Shown: positions 1-10,974, counted from the first letter of the stretch. The stretch is 64,000 bases of DNA from Diploptera punctata (GCA_030220185.1 JASPKZ010001598.1:2004501-2068500), one strand, 5' to 3'. Translations and numbers: made by a program. Notes: generated by a model not told the origin, from the sequence alone.

Positions 1-1200
1 AGTTTATTGATGTATTTATTTGAGATAATTCTTTTGATAGAGTGAAAGGAAACTGGAGCAGAAGTTGGGTTTGAAACAATTTTGCTACCCTTCTTGGCTA
101 GAAAATCGGCTATTTCATTGCCTGTCACTCCACAATGCGCCGGAATCCATTGAAGTACAACTTTTTTATGTAGACGGGATAAATGTTTTATCATTTTGTG
201 ACATTCGATAATTTTGATGCTTTTGGGTGTTGTGTCTCGTGTTATAGCAAGAATGGCTGCTTTGGAGTCACATAGAATTACAACTTTTGTAAATTTTTGG
301 ATGTGATATAAAAGATTTTGTAAACTTAAGAAAATTGCTAGAATTTCGCCATCAAAGTTTGTTGAATTTGTGTTTAGTTTACGATAAAAGGAAAAAAGTG
401 GACATACTGCACCAGCACCAGTGCCACCATCATTTGGTAGGCTGGAGCCATCTGTAAAAATATGTATCCATTCAGGAGCTGGGTATCTTAGATTTATCAT
501 TTCCAGTGACATTTGTTTTAAAATATATGGAGGAGTTTCAGATTTCTTGATGTCTTCTGTTAAATGAAGGTTATATTCGATTTCCAAAAATTCTAGAGGG
601 TTGTTTCTCATCTGCATATTTTCTTTTGAATGTGGAAGTTGCAATTTCTGTTTGATTTCTTGTACAATGCTTAGGAAGCTTTGCTGAGATTTTAAACATA
701 CTTGTGGTTTTCTTTGGGTCCAGTTATTATGGGGTAGCCTTAATAATTTTTCATACTGTGTGACTGCTGTTTTCTCAATTTCAGATGCTATGTTTGGGTT
801 ATTTGTTAAGATTTGCATGGCAGTGATTGGTGTTGTTTTAATGGCTCCTGTTATCAGACGGAGGATTTGGTTCTGCAATTTATTAAGTTTTTCCACTTTA
901 GTAGTTACTAGGATTTCTTCACAATATTGAAGTACAGGTTTTATGTACATTTGGTAGAAGGTGTTTAGGGTTTGTGTGTTGCAACCCCATGTACATTTGG
1001 TAGAAGGTGTTTAGGGTTTGTGTGTTGCAACCCCACTTTTTCCCTGCTAATCGTTTTAATAATGGTAACCTTGTTTCTATCTTTGTACATATATTCTCCA
1101 TGTGTTTCTTCCATGTTAATTTTGTGTCCAGAGTTATTCCTAAATATTTTGCTTCATGTGTTTGAGTTAATAATTCACCCTCCAATTTCAGAGTGATGGG
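1..1200 (-). pseudogene. LINE fragment: RT C-terminal thumb and RNase H domain
   Basis: A non-LTR retrotransposon fragment that runs off the window start. On the minus strand the RT tail (AKYLGITLDTKLTWKKHM, about 1170-1110) is followed by an RNase H domain between about 480 and 60. All four acidic positions can be read: FTDGSS, FDGEILAI, CDSKAAI and GNEIADFLAKKG, with the WIPAHCGVTG motif before the last. This is the RNase H layout of I/R1-type LINEs; the exact clade is not resolved. A 46-bp direct duplication (943-988 and 989-1034) shifts the frame in the RT tail. The first 180 bases are nearly identical to 17049-17230, a second copy of the same family. Confidence 0.85.
943..1034. repeat. 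46-bp tandem duplication inside the LINE
   Basis: Two adjacent identical copies of a 46-bp unit. 46 is not a multiple of three, so the duplication breaks the RT reading frame. Confidence 0.9.
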
Positions 1201-1343
1201 TAGTCAGAATATAAATGCTGTCATTGTAAAAACTAATGGCATAAAAAGTTGGGAGTCAGTTATTTCTGTTTTTGTAGTGAAATGCAAGTTAAGCAAAACA
1301 TTCCATAATTAAGACATTTTGTCTGTACATTCTTACCTCTTAT

Positions 1344-1696
1344 GGTCCACCGCTGTGGTCTCGAGGTAGCGTGCTGCCTTGTCACGCAGCAGGCCCGGGT
1401 TCGATCCCCGGTCGGGGCAGTTTTTCTGGGTGAGGTTTTTATCGGGGTTTTTCCTCACCTGTAAGACAAATGTCAGGAAAACTTTAAGGCCCAAACAGTC
1501 CCCGAAATCATATGGCTATCATCATCATCATCATCCTCCTTTACATCATCATCACCATCCTTCACCGGTGTGGAAAGCAACGGGAAGCTACCACACCTAC
1601 ACAATTCCCTAGTAAAGCTGCAAGCATAGCATGAAAATGCTATGATTGCAGTGAAGGACCTGCCTTCGGGCAGAATTACTATGGATGGATGGTTGT
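1344..1696 (+). mobile_element. SINE family 1, full copy
   Basis: A tRNA-derived SINE. The head at about 1344-1420 has an A-box-like stretch (GTGGTCTCGAGGTAGCGTG) and a B box (GGGTTCGATCCCC). The body contains CATCATCATC and CAC tracts, a conserved GGGCAGAATTACT near the end, and an (ATGG)n tail. Other copies lie at 20965-21222, 43668-43903 and 58573-58745. Confidence 0.85.
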
Positions 1697-2039
1697 TTTA
1701 GTCGAACATATGTTTCAAGGCTACTGAGCCCCTCAATGATTACAGACTGACAAGCCTCTGGTGAGGCAGAGAGTGCAGGAATCAAGAATCAGGGCCGACA
1801 ACTTGAGAAAATTCAGTCTGTAATTGCTGACATGTCATGAAAGGATTATTAGTCTACAATAATTTTTTCCAACTATCTCCTCTTCTCTTCTTACGTCGTC
1901 CAATCTTTTACCATTTGGTTAGTACTTTAAAATTGCCTTAGGAATCCTGGTGCTGCATAGTCTACAAGTTGAAGCCAATATTCTATAGATGCTAATGGAT
2001 ATAATTTATTATGGGCACATATTCAATTTCTTGAGGATG
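1697..2039. other. Unassigned sequence
   Basis: No gene, tRNA-like module or recognised repeat was seen here. Confidence 0.5.
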
Positions 2040-2390
2040 TCATCTTCTTCTTCTTCTTCGTCAGGCTCTACGACTTCCAGTGGAATGTCTTGGCCGTCTC
2101 AACCAGTTTACACCACTTCTTCCTATCTTGTGCAGTAGATTTCAAATCAAAAATCCCCATCTCTTTCAAATCTTCAATTACGTCATCTTCTCATCGATCC
2201 TTGGGTCTTCCCCTTGGTCTTGTCCCCTGTGGCTTCCAATTTAAAATATCATTCGGCAATCTTCCCTTTGGCATTCTTAGGGTCGCATGTTTGGACGCAT
2301 TAGACAGTAAAATGCCTTCTCTGCTGAGCAAGTTGTATGCTAATACGATTTTGCTTACTCAGAAATCTGTTCATGCGATAATAATTGGTT
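2040..2390 (-). pseudogene. LINE 3' end with (GAA)n tail
   Basis: The minus strand reads the C-terminal end of a LINE polyprotein: LRMPKGRLPNDILNWKP, then TRPRGRPKDR, an in-frame stop, and EDDVIEDLKEMGIFDLKS through ETAKTFHWKS to a stop. The 3' tail is a (GAA)n microsatellite at 2044-2063. It is 5'-truncated, as is usual for target-primed LINE insertion. Confidence 0.75.
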
Positions 2391-2510
2391 AAATTTGTAA
2401 GCTACCTGCAGAGGTACCTTACATGAGCAACTCAAATTAAAATCCCGAAGGGAACCGAACGGGAACCGATGGTAATCGATGTACTTTGCTGCTTTATCCA
2501 ACATTTATCC

Positions 2511-2705
2511 AAGATGTCGGACCTTGAAGACTTCGATCATGTTTTCGGTATACACGGAGAAGAGGAATTTGATAGAGTCTACCAAAGAATTCAACTGGAA
2601 GAACAGGAGAATCGGCGTAATATTGCGTGTCGCAGACGTGTTTGTATACGGTATTATTTGCGGGATGCAAGCATAAATGCATTCCTCTATAGCAGACGAA
2701 AATAA
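2511..2705 (+). CDS. Short hypothetical ORF, acidic N-terminus
   Basis: From the internal ATG near 2513 the ORF reads MSDLEDFDHVFGIHGEEEFD and ends at 2705 (about 63 residues), with a basic second half (CRRRVCIRYYLRD). I do not recognise it. Its neighbours are all repeats, so it may be the first exon or N-terminus of a DNA transposon gene. No terminal inverted repeat was confirmed. Confidence 0.25.
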   Translation, partial: KMSDLEDFDHVFGIHGEEEFDRVYQRIQLEEQENRRNIACRRRVCIRYYLRDASINAFLYSRRK

Positions 2706-3267
2706 CAGAAGTGGTTTTATCGCTGAGAATTCTGGGTAATTCGTTGCCAATATTACGAAAATGTCGACTCTCGTGCATGACCGATAAGTCGGCCGTTAAT
2801 TCGTTCTCAGCAATTGCTCACGGTGAATCAGCTCACTAGTGATTGGAAGTAATTTGAGTAGAGAGTAATGTTCTAACATACGACCCTTAGTGTATGTCCA
2901 AACCATTGTAATCTTTTGGATTTGATGAAACTAACTATATTTTGAGGATGTCATCATATATTTGTAATCTCACCTGGCACACCCTGCAGTTTGGTATATG
3001 AACCTTATCTCACAAGCTGTTATTATACTTTTATCACCAGTCCATGCCTTGCTCGTCTTAGTAGAGCACCGGTCTTACCAATATCTTATATATATACAAG
3101 TGCGAGTATGTTTCTAAACCATATGCAATAAAACTTGTTCAAAGCGGAATCGCATGGGACCAATTTTTTTTCCACATAAGACAACATCCCAAATTATAAA
3201 AAAACGAAAAAATATTAACCAATCTTAGATTATAGAGCACCGTATATGTCTTTTTATGTACCTTGGA
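2706..3267. other. Unassigned sequence
   Basis: Intergenic AT-rich sequence. No supported gene or repeat was found. Confidence 0.4.
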
Positions 3268-3815
3268 TTAATTGTAGTTCCACTGCCATTGGAAAATGAA
3301 GTATAGTATGTACGAGCGACTTCCACGGTAACGCACGAAAAAACAATCCCATTTCGTCAGCATTAAAAAATATCCCTTAGGCGCGTATCCTGAAATTAAA
3401 GTATGCAGTTTCAGTTTCCACTCACTAACTATACTTTCGTTCACATCCTTTGATTCCCTGAAAATTTCATTCCACACTACATTGTGTCGTCTTTTGAAAC
3501 TGTCCACAACGAACCTGAAGATGCCTTGAAATTGTTGTTCCCTATATAGCAACAGCTACAGCTTGACTTTGGAGCACTGGTCAGGAAATTTGAAGATTTT
3601 TTGATCGTGAACTTGTAAAACAGTCCCACATCTCGTTGATTTTTCCTTGTGTCTATTCTTTCATTATTTTTTCTTTGTGTTTTAAAATCTCATTAACTTT
3701 GGTTTTTCCACATTTAAATTTAGTTATTGTTTCACATACTGAGAGCTTCTTTTTCTCTGTCTTCAATCACTTTCACTTTTTTGTTTAATGACATACGATT
3801 TAGCCATCTTTATTC
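3268..3815 (-). pseudogene. pogo/Tigger-type transposase relic
   Basis: The minus strand first reads a CENP-B-like helix-turn-helix segment (CETITKFKCGKTKVNEILK). Then comes WNEIFRESKDVNES with SEWKLKLHTLISGYAPKG. After a one-base frame change it reads NADEMGLFFRALPWKSLV, which carries the first catalytic Asp of the DDE domain in the Tigger signature NADE.GLF. In-frame stops and the frameshift make it inactive. Terminal inverted repeats were not identified. Confidence 0.75.
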
Positions 3816-3826
3816 TGTAAATTCAG

Positions 3827-4119
3827 GCACGCCATAGCGTAGTGGTTAAGGTACTGCGCTACAAGCCAGAAGGTCGCGGGTTCAAGTCCCGGTGGGGTCA
3901 GGATTTTTAAACTGACCCAAACTTTCTGGCGGCACTATGGCCCTGGGGTCGACTCAGCCTCTAACGGAAATGAGTACCAGATGCTTGTTCTGGGGGTAAA
4001 GGCGGCCGTCACGCAGGGCTGACATCAAGTGCCGATTGTCTAGAAAAAAGTGGGAGCCTTAACCTCCTACTACCCCAAGGGCCTCCTGAGGCCTGTCGTG
4101 GGATCACTTTACTTTACCT
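3827..4119 (+). mobile_element. SINE family 2, full copy
   Basis: tRNA-derived SINE. The head GGCACGCCATAGCGTAGTGG has an A-box-like GTAGTGGTTAAGG and a B box GGGTTCAAGTCCC. The body includes CTGGCGGCACTATGGCCCTG and ends TGGGATCACTTTACTTTA. Other copies: 23399-23591 (minus, headless), 39979-40258 and 49657-49961. Confidence 0.85.
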
Positions 4120-4353
4120 GTGTAACATATGTACACAATCAGTCTCAGATCTTAAACTAATTTAAGATTTTACAGTGCACTGGTTATTTGTAAGACAAAT
4201 GTCACATGCCAAATATTTATTAAACGAACCTGTTTTTCACAAAACGGGTATGCAGTGAGGCCGAAAGAAAATTCTAGATACAGGTAGAAATGCTACTTCT
4301 CTGAGCGGCAGGAATCATCACTTATTGTTAATTCACCTAATGGGAATTCAATG

Positions 4354-4364
4354 AAATAGAAACT
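4354..4364. repeat. 11-bp target duplication, left
   Basis: AAATAGAAACT is repeated at 5188-5198 and brackets the 823-bp tRNA-like composite. Confidence 0.8.
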
Positions 4365-4433
4365 ATGATGTTTTTATTATTAATTTAACATTTCTCAATG
4401 AAAGATAAATTAAATTTGAAGAGAAAAATTTTC

Positions 4434-4506
4434 GCCTAGACCGGGACTCGAACCCGGGACCCTTGGCTTTCCGGGCCAAGTGCTCTACCAACTGAGCTAC
4501 CGAGGC
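4434..4506 (-). repeat. tRNA-like module
   Basis: Cloverleaf-like sequence starting GCCTCGGTAGCTCAGTTGG. The D stem is GCTC/GAGC and the T stem CCGGG/CCCGG with loop TTCGAGT. The acceptor GCCTCGG pairs with TCTAGGC except at one position. The anticodon arm closes best as a 6-bp stem with loop CCGGAAA. It has no 3' CCA and lies inside a mobile unit, so it is called tRNA-like rather than a host tRNA gene. Confidence 0.7.
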
Positions 4507-5092
4507 GAGTTACGATCTAGACGCAAATTTTCTCTTATATACGTTGTAATTCCCTATCGCCAAATGCTTTTGAAACCATTGTTTCTATCTTTGCAAATGG
4601 CGGCTTCTTAGTTAAGAAGACATTTATTGGAAATTTAACATTACTTTAAAAGCCAGTAAGGCCTCTAATGATGTTTTTATTATTAATTTAACATTTCTCA
4701 ATGAAAGATAAATTAAATTTGAAGAGAAAAATTTTCGCCTAGACCGGGACTCGAACCCGGGACCCTTGGCTTTCCGGGCCAAGACGTCTAGATCGTAACT
4801 CGCCTCGGTAGCTCAGTTGGTAGAGCACTTGGCCCGGAAAGCCAAGGGTCCCGGTCTAGGTGAAAATTTTTCTCTTCAAATTTAATTTATCTTTCATTGA
4901 GAAATGTTAAATTAATAATAAAAACATCATTAGAGGCCTTACTGGCTTTTAAAGTAATGTTAAATTTCCAATAAATGTCTTCTTAACTAAGAAGCCGCCA
5001 TTTGCAAAGATAGAAACAATGGTTTCAAAAGCATTTGGCGATAGGGAATTACAACGTATATAAGAGAAAAATTTGCGTCTAGATCGTAACTC

Positions 5093-5165
5093 GCCTCGGT
5101 AGCTCAGTTGGTAGAGCACTTGGCCCGGAAAGCCAAGGGTCCCGGGTTCGAGTCCCGGTCTAGGT
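5093..5165 (+). repeat. tRNA-like module
   Basis: Same sequence as 4434-4506 on the opposite strand. It is followed by GTGAAAATTTTTCTCTTC, whose T5 run could act as a Pol III terminator. Confidence 0.7.
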
Positions 5166-5198
5166 GAAAATTTTTCTCTTCAAATTTAAATAGAAACT

Positions 5199-5704
5199 AA
5201 TTTATTTCTCTCTCTCGATATCTTTCTGCCTTATAAACTTTTTTTCATGAATTGCATAGAAATATCCTTCCGTTTCCATGTTGGACAGATTCTGTTTTAT
5301 ACAAAATGAGTACACGTAAAATTACTATTACTTTGCCAGGACCAATAAATTTGTTCACATTGGACAGATTTCCGCATTATTCATGTTCCGAATTATACAA
5401 GTTTTACTGTATCTTTTAATGACACTAAAACTCCAAATTTCAATGGCTCCAATTCATCTTTTAAAGCATAACTTGTAAGACTTTTGAGAATTATTCTGAA
5501 ATGCTCTAAAAAGAAGAGAAAATATGAGGTGAAGTGGTTATTTTTAATATTAAATTATTAATATCTCATAGTGTTACTTCTTACTAAGTTTAAACTTCAA
5601 AACCAATTTTATTGGATTTCTTACTTCCAACAAGCAGTAATATTTTGTAATTCAAGTCACAAACAACACAGCATGTCACTTAAAAGTAATAAATTAATGG
5701 ATAT
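5199..5704. other. Unassigned AT-rich sequence
   Basis: No supported gene or repeat was seen. Confidence 0.4.
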
Positions 5705-5799
5705 TAAATTAATGTCGGGAAGTTAACATTATGAGGTATCATCATTTAAATTCATCGGAGATCATTTTTTGAAAACTCACCTCATAAATTTTGTGCTCT

Positions 5800-5845
5800 T
5801 CACAAAACCGCGGTTTCAAGTGTAATCATGCCCATCCTCAGTCAC
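5800..5845 (-). ncRNA. Hammerhead ribozyme motif, degraded stem II
   Basis: Core CTGAGGA at 5835-5841, GAAA, then stem III palindrome ACCGCGGT. Stem II has only about three good pairs. The matching plus arm near 6375 reads ATGAGGA with six mostly wobble pairs in stem II. Confidence 0.5.
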
Positions 5846-6087
5846 AACTCCCGACTGATGAAATGCTTCGGTTGTCAACTCTTCTACTGTCACCATATTC
5901 AGTGCTGCCATCTATTGTTGAATTTATAAACTCTGAAATCAAATTTTGTTCGTTAAGACTATAAAAATTCATTGATCTACATATTTTTTTTTATTTTTTA
6001 TTTATTGAGAAAAATAAATATAGATCAATGAATTTTGAAATTCCTAACAAACAAAATTTAATTTTGAAGTTTATAAGTTCAACCATA

Positions 6088-6280
6088 AAGCCAGAGGGAA
6101 AACGCCAAGTTGGTAGACCAAGAATGAGGTGGGAGAATAACATTAACTATGATTTGAGGGAAGTAGATTATACAGGTAATGATTGGAAAGGATTATCTCA
6201 GGATAGGGATGTATGGAGAGCTTATGTCCGCGCGGCCATGAACCTACGGGTTCGATAGTGCCAGTGAGTAAGTAAGTAAG
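6088..6280 (+). mobile_element. LINE 3' end with (AGTA)n tail
   Basis: A 5'-truncated LINE reading PEGKRQVGRPRMRWENNINY and SQDRDVWRAYVRAAMNLRVR, then a stop and a (GTAA)n-type tail. It is bracketed by a 16-bp target duplication, TATAAGTTCAACCATA, at 6072-6087 and 6281-6296. Same family as 10728-10812, 41190-41940 and 54596-54848. Confidence 0.85.
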
Positions 6281-6511
6281 TATAAGTTCAACCATAGATG
6301 GCAGTACTGAAGATGGTGACAATATAAGAGTTGACGGCCGAAGAATTTCATCAGTCTGAGTTGTGAATGAGGATGGGTGTGATTATGCTTGAAACAGCGG
6401 TTTTGTGAAAAGCACAAAATTTATGATGTGTGTTTTCAAAAAATGTTCTGTGATGAATTTAAATGAAATTAATGGATTCTTAAAAAAATACTGCATCATT
6501 TGAAAAGCTTA

Positions 6512-6830
6512 ATATGAAGATAGTTTTTCAGTGGATTCCAGAATACTGAAATATATTTGGCAATGAAACTACTAATTATAAATGGATAATTATAGTAAAG
6601 AAATGATGTAGTATTGTGCAGAAATCTTAATCAGATTTGCTATTCCTAACAGGTAGGAGATTAATGTTTTTAGAATTTAAAATTACATTATCCAATTATT
6701 TTAGTGAAGTTTTAAGAAAGAGAAGATGGGAGTGCCTCAACTGACAATTATTTAAAATCACTGAGAATCCAAGGAAAAATGCTGGTACATATTTTAGGAT
6801 CGGCCATGGGTCATGATTAACTATTGAATT
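6512..6830 (+). pseudogene. Probable RNase H-type LINE relic
   Basis: Near 6517 the plus strand reads VFQWIPEY, a stop, then NIFGNETTNY. This matches the WIPAHCG..GNE.AD motif of LINE RNase H domains. The rest is too decayed to read with certainty. Confidence 0.45.
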
Positions 6831-6904
6831 TGAAGCACCACAAATTTAGAAAAAAACATTAAAACATAAGATTGGCACTGAGAAATTAATAGCCACAACA
6901 GGAT

Positions 6905-7490
6905 AATTAAAACAAAAAAGAAAAAATTGAATAAGAAAAACAAATCAGGAATTTATCAGATTAAATGTGGAATTTGTGATAAAATTTTCATAGGGAAAAC
7001 GAAAAGAAATTTGAAAAACAGAGTGAAGGAACACTTAGGAATGTTAAAAATTACAAAATTGAAGAAGAAAAATAAATCAAGAATTTATCAGATTAAATGT
7101 GGAATTTGTGATAAAATTTACATAGGGAAAACAAAAAGAAATTTGAAAAAACAGAGTGAAGGAACACTTAGGAATGTTAAAAATGGGGAGTAGCTGCTCA
7201 TGCATGGTCAGAAAAACATCAAATTGAAAGAAAGGCTAGTTTAATAAAACAAATGAAAAACCTAAGCAGCTTCTGTTTGGGAAAAAAATCACATTCAAAA
7301 ACATAAGAAAGAAAAATTAATGAATTTTGAAATTCCTGGGAAGTTGATTTGATTGGCAGGTTCATCGGTACACCAACAAAATGGAGTAAGAAGCAGTGTC
7401 CCTGGACGACAGAACATATCAGTCGTGTATTTACTAAAGATGTAACCACTAAGGTTATGCAGAACCAGGCTAATTAGAAACAGAATATGA
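6905..7490 (+). pseudogene. Penelope-like element, duplicated GIY-YIG start
   Basis: The ORF at 6927-7193 reads the start of a GIY-YIG endonuclease domain twice in tandem: SGIYQIKCGICDKIFIGKTK and then SRIYQIKCGICDKIYIGKTK, a duplication of about 130 bp. Downstream the frame is broken but AAHAWSEKHQIERKASLIKQ and a decayed C-terminus can be followed. The end has the PLE box ATATGAGGTGAGAT at about 7490 and a ribozyme-like relic near 7434-7470. Confidence 0.75.
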
Positions 7491-7723
7491 GGTGAGATGT
7501 AAAGAATTTTATTTTAAATTCTAAATCTATTAAAACATTTGTACAGAGTTGGAAATCTCTCATCCCCTCTTTGCCCTTTGTTCAATCGACAAGAAGAGAT
7601 GGATCAGTACCACCTTCAGAAATGTCTAGCTGGGAAATTTAACTTTTACAGGAATTAATCACTATGAGGTTAAATTTATGGTAAAATCAAATGTTTCCTA
7701 CCTCTCCTCATACAAATCTTCTA

Positions 7724-7768
7724 AGTAGATCGCAATTTCGAGACCATAACGGTCTCATCTTCAGTATT
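7724..7768 (-). ncRNA. Hammerhead ribozyme motif
   Basis: Core CTGAAGA at 7758-7764, one unpaired T, stem II GAGACC/GGTCTC (6 bp), GAA, a stem III derived from ATCGCGAT (one change), C17, then TACT. Stem I is weakened to two pairs here. Confidence 0.7.
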
Positions 7769-8057
7769 ATTTTGGCGACTGATGTTATGTCGATCAGAAA
7801 AAACTATTCTTCTTCCCTCTATTGGTGGACCGATGAACCTCTGGATCATGTCAGAATTTGTGGGAATTTCGATGTTCATAAGTTTTGCTTTGTTTTTCTG
7901 ATTTTTTTTTCCCAAAAATCCACATTCAGAAAACAAAGGAAAACTTACGAACTTCAAAATTCCCGCAAATTCTGACCTGATCCAGAGGTTCATCGGTCCA
8001 CCAACAGAGGGAACAAGAAGAGTTTCTTCCGATCAACATAACATCAGTCACCAAAAT

Positions 8058-8102
8058 AGTATTGAAGATGAGACCGTTATGGCCTCGAAATCACGATCTA
8101 CT
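8058..8102 (+). ncRNA. Hammerhead-like motif, C3 changed
   Basis: TTGAAGA at 8062-8068 in place of CTGAAGA. Stem II is GAGACC with GGCCTC (one weak pair). GAAA, a near-palindromic stem III, and TACT pairing with AGTA in stem I. Confidence 0.55.
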
Positions 8103-8169
8103 TAGAAGATTTGTATGAGGAGAGGTAGGAAACATTTGATTTTACCATATCTGGGAAATATTGCAGAAA

Positions 8170-8940
8170 AAATCTCCATAAGCCTTCATGGCCTATTTAT
8201 GGGGGTCCTTTTACTTTAAAATGGGATACTTACATTAAATGTAATAAATATATAAAAAAAGAATATCATAACACACTGTATTCGAATGACAAAATGTTAA
8301 GATACTTTTTTGTACCAGACAGTTATATGAGCCCCTCTCAAGGGTTCTGTTTTTGGAAGACTTGACATCATGTCGAAGGGTTAATGCCGGGAGATAATAA
8401 ATTGTAAACCATAATATACATTTCTTTTTTTTTTTCACTTTACACATACCGGTTATTTTTGCCATTTATTTCCTCAGCACTCATTCACAGGGATAAAAAT
8501 TAACATTCTCTGTTTTATTAATTTCTTGAGCATCAGCACAATTGTCACAGTTCCTGGCTACTGAACATTCATAACTATCCAGTTTACTAACACAAAACTT
8601 CGTGCTTACTGTAAGAGGCAGTCAAATTGTAAGATTTACAAAACAACAATGTAATTACAATGAGTTTGGCATTATAAGTACAGTATGTACACATTTTTAA
8701 CACAGCTCCGAGGTATGGACTATTTAGGTGTCACTGTTTGTTCCCTTGTAGCCACTCTTCTTTTATTAGAGACTGAAACATATCAATACAAATCACATGT
8801 TAATCACAGAGATAAAATTTTAACAAAAAAAAAAGGGGGGCAATAACTGGAGATGCTATCATAGGCAGAACTATACGCATGGCCATGCACACTCTTATAA
8901 TTCTCTTTTATTAACAACAATTATTAAAATAAGTTAAACA
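8170..8940. other. Unassigned AT-rich sequence
   Basis: No supported gene. Homopolymer runs (A8G6 at about 8827) only. Confidence 0.4.
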
Positions 8941-10105
8941 TATTTATAGAAAATATCATATTGGATGTTCAAAATGGATTCAGGAAGGGAAGATCCTGTT
9001 CCGACTGTATATTCACAATGACTCAATTATTTGAAAAACATATAGAATTTAACATCCCAACATATATAGGATTTATAGACTATGAAAAAGCTTTTGATAT
9101 GGTAAATAGAAGTAAATTATAGGATATAATGACAAATAAAGATATTCCACAACATTTGATTATGGCTATACAAAGTTTATATGTAAATAATAAAATTGTA
9201 ATAGACATGGGTTTTAAATCTAAACAACAAAAAATGGTAATAATAAATCATGGTGTCAGACAAGAGTGTCCTTTAACAACTTCTCTTTTTAATTTATATA
9301 TAGACGAGGTTATGTTAAAGTGGCAGATTAATTTAAATAAACATTTTAAAATAAATAATAAACTGTTGGATGCAATATTATTTGCTGATGATCAAGTATT
9401 GATTTCCAGTTCAGAAGATGATCTAAAAAGAGCTATTTGTAATTTGGAAAAAGTAAGTGCCAATTACAATTTAAACATTTCAAAGAATAAAACTAAAATT
9501 TTAGCATTTAAAGGACATGATACCTTGAGAGCAAAAATAGTAATTGATAATAAAATTTTAGAGCAAGTGAACATTTTTAAATATCTAGGTTTCAATTTAT
9601 CATATGTTAAAACTGAAGATATAAATGACAAAATAAATAAATTTAATCAAATATGTGGTACTATTAAAAGAACTCTTAAAAACACAAGAAAAGAAACAAA
9701 AATGAAATTTTATAAAGTAATGTGTATTGATGTATGGATCAAAATGTTGGACGATCACTAAAAGACAAGAACAAAGATTGGAAGCAGCTGAGATGAGATT
9801 TTTAAGAAATATAGCAGGATATACTCTGCTGGATAAGAAAAGAAATGAAGATATAAGAAAGGAACTAAATATTATCAAATTTACAGACCGAATAATTAAA
9901 TATAGGAATGACTGGAAAGAACATATTGATAAAATGCCAGAAGAAAAATTTCCAAAATTATTGCTAAATTATAAACTGCACAGAAGGAAAAATGTTGGAT
10001 GCCCACACAGAAGATGGTCTGAACAATTTTAACACTTCTAGCTTTCATGAAACCGGAACGAGCCAACAGGCTTAATCCCTGGATGATGATGATGAACTTA
10101 AAATT
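8941..10105 (+). pseudogene. LINE reverse transcriptase fragment
   Basis: Reads VQNGFRKGRSCSDCIFTM, then TYIGFIDYEKAFDMVNRSKL and a stop at about 9120. It continues GVRQECPLTTSLFNLYIDEV, LFADDQVLISS (the FADD catalytic motif) and NIFKYLGFNLS. A frame change near 9720 leads to MYGSKCWTITKRQEQRLEAA, MRFLRNIAGY and WKEHIDKMPEEKFPKLLLNY. The 3' end is a (GAT)n tail near 10100. EN and N-terminal RT domains are missing. Related 3' ends occur at 18355, 32966 and 38760. Confidence 0.85.
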
Positions 10106-10124
10106 ATACCTTAAAGCAGTCACA

Positions 10125-10725
10125 CTCTTCTTTTACTAGAGATCAAACCATAATACATACATTTATAAAAAAAATTAAACATTAAATTAGCACCGAAAAA
10201 TGATTACAGCCTGAATAGATTAATTAAAACTAACAAAAATGAAAAGTTTCATGAAGGCAACAAATCAGGAATTTATCAAACTGATTTCAAAGACTGTGAA
10301 AAAATATACATAAGAAAAACAAAAAAAGGAACTTGAATACAAGATTGAAAGAACACCTTAGAAATGTTAAAAATGGAGAAATAGAAAAATCTACAATAGC
10401 TGCACATACATGGTCAGAAAAACACAGGATCGAAACAAAAGCCAAATTACTGAAGCAGATAAATCTAAGGAACTCACAATTTGGGAGAAAATTTATATCC
10501 ACAAAAAAATAGAAAGAAAATAATAAACTTTGAAATTCCTGGAGAAAAAAAATTGATTTGTAAGTTCTTCGGTCAGCCAAGAGAGGGAGCAGAAATCAAT
10601 CTACAGGATTGATAATGATGCTTAAAGCATCAAAACAGGGGTCTTCAAAAAAGCTACAAATATGAGGTGAGTCGTGCATATGTAACTCCTATTATTTATA
10701 AAACATACCACTTAATAACATAATA
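10125..10725 (+). pseudogene. Penelope-like GIY-YIG relic with ribozyme end
   Basis: Frame-broken PLE C-terminus: SGIYQTDFKDCEKIYI, NVKNGEIEKSTIAAHTWSEK, then a tail equivalent to FFGQPREGAEINLQ. It ends with TATGAGGTGAGT and the decayed outer signature ACATACCACTTAATAAC. Confidence 0.7.
10606..10646 (+). ncRNA. Hammerhead relic with TTGATAA core
   Basis: TTGATAA at 10609-10615, one T, stem II GATGC/GCATC (5 perfect pairs), AAAAC in place of GAAAC, then GTC. Stem I TTC/GGA. Positions 3 and 8 are U and A rather than C and G. Confidence 0.45.
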
Positions 10726-10727
10726 TT

Positions 10728-10812
10728 TAACTAATTAACTAACTAACTCATAGGTACCATCAATCCTGGAGGTTCTTGGTCATGCAGAAATAAGCTCTCA
10801 AACGGAGCTTCA
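10728..10812 (-). mobile_element. LINE 3' end, (GTTA)n tail
   Basis: Minus-strand copy of the LINE end found at 6088-6280, with its AGTTAGTTAGTTA tail at 10735-10755 and a diverged body (ATGACCAAGAACCTCC). Confidence 0.6.
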
Positions 10813-10974
10813 CCTTCTCCCTTCTCTTCATTATCATCATCCTTTATACAAAACACTTTACACTACACAAACATACACTCATTCCACACTCCTCTCTGTT
10901 TACAAGAATACATCATTTACATAAAATGGTCTGCTGAAATGGTTCATAAATTTAAAAAAATAAACAATAGTTTA

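Larger units (their letters stand above)
4365..5187. mobile_element. tRNA-like composite element, 823 bp (subfamily 1)
   Basis: The element lies between 11-bp direct repeats. It consists of one complete ~300-bp unit in minus orientation (4365-4668), a second minus unit broken inside its tRNA-like module (about 4669-4783), and then plus-strand units. One plus module at 4801-4861 has lost part of the T arm, and a complete one sits at 5093-5165. Each module is flanked by near-inverted T-rich arms (AATTTTTCTCTTCAAATTT on the 3' side). The order minus, minus-partial, plus, plus-partial recurs at 21813-22634 and 13731-14567. Confidence 0.8.
5705..6475 (+). mobile_element. Penelope-like fold-back, interrupted by a LINE
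   Basis: Inverted arms carry the PLE end signature (a TATGAGG-type box and AACATTATGAGG at the outer side). Between them the plus strand reads the C-terminal PLE peptide MNFEIPNKQNLILKFISSTI, broken by a LINE insertion at 6088-6280, and resumes DGSTEDGDNIRVDGRRISSV. A hammerhead motif lies in the left arm. Confidence 0.75.
7639..8152. mobile_element. Penelope-like fold-back, ATCGCGAT subfamily
   Basis: Two inverted arms carry the PLE C-terminal peptide in both orientations (minus: EIPTNSDMIQRFIGPPIEGR; plus: FIGPPTEGTRRVSSD). A short direct repeat CTGGGAAAT flanks it at 7630-7638 and 8153-8161. Each arm ends in a hammerhead motif, and the ORF runs straight through it, ending at the TAG just after the cleavage site. 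Confidence 0.75.

Noticed and set aside
1503..1575. Histidine-rich coding sequence
   Set aside because: It is a CAT/CAC microsatellite inside SINE family 1.
4434..5165. Functional tRNA genes
   Set aside because: The modules are repeated within a mobile composite, have a mismatched acceptor pair and a 6-bp anticodon stem, and copies with broken T arms lie between them.
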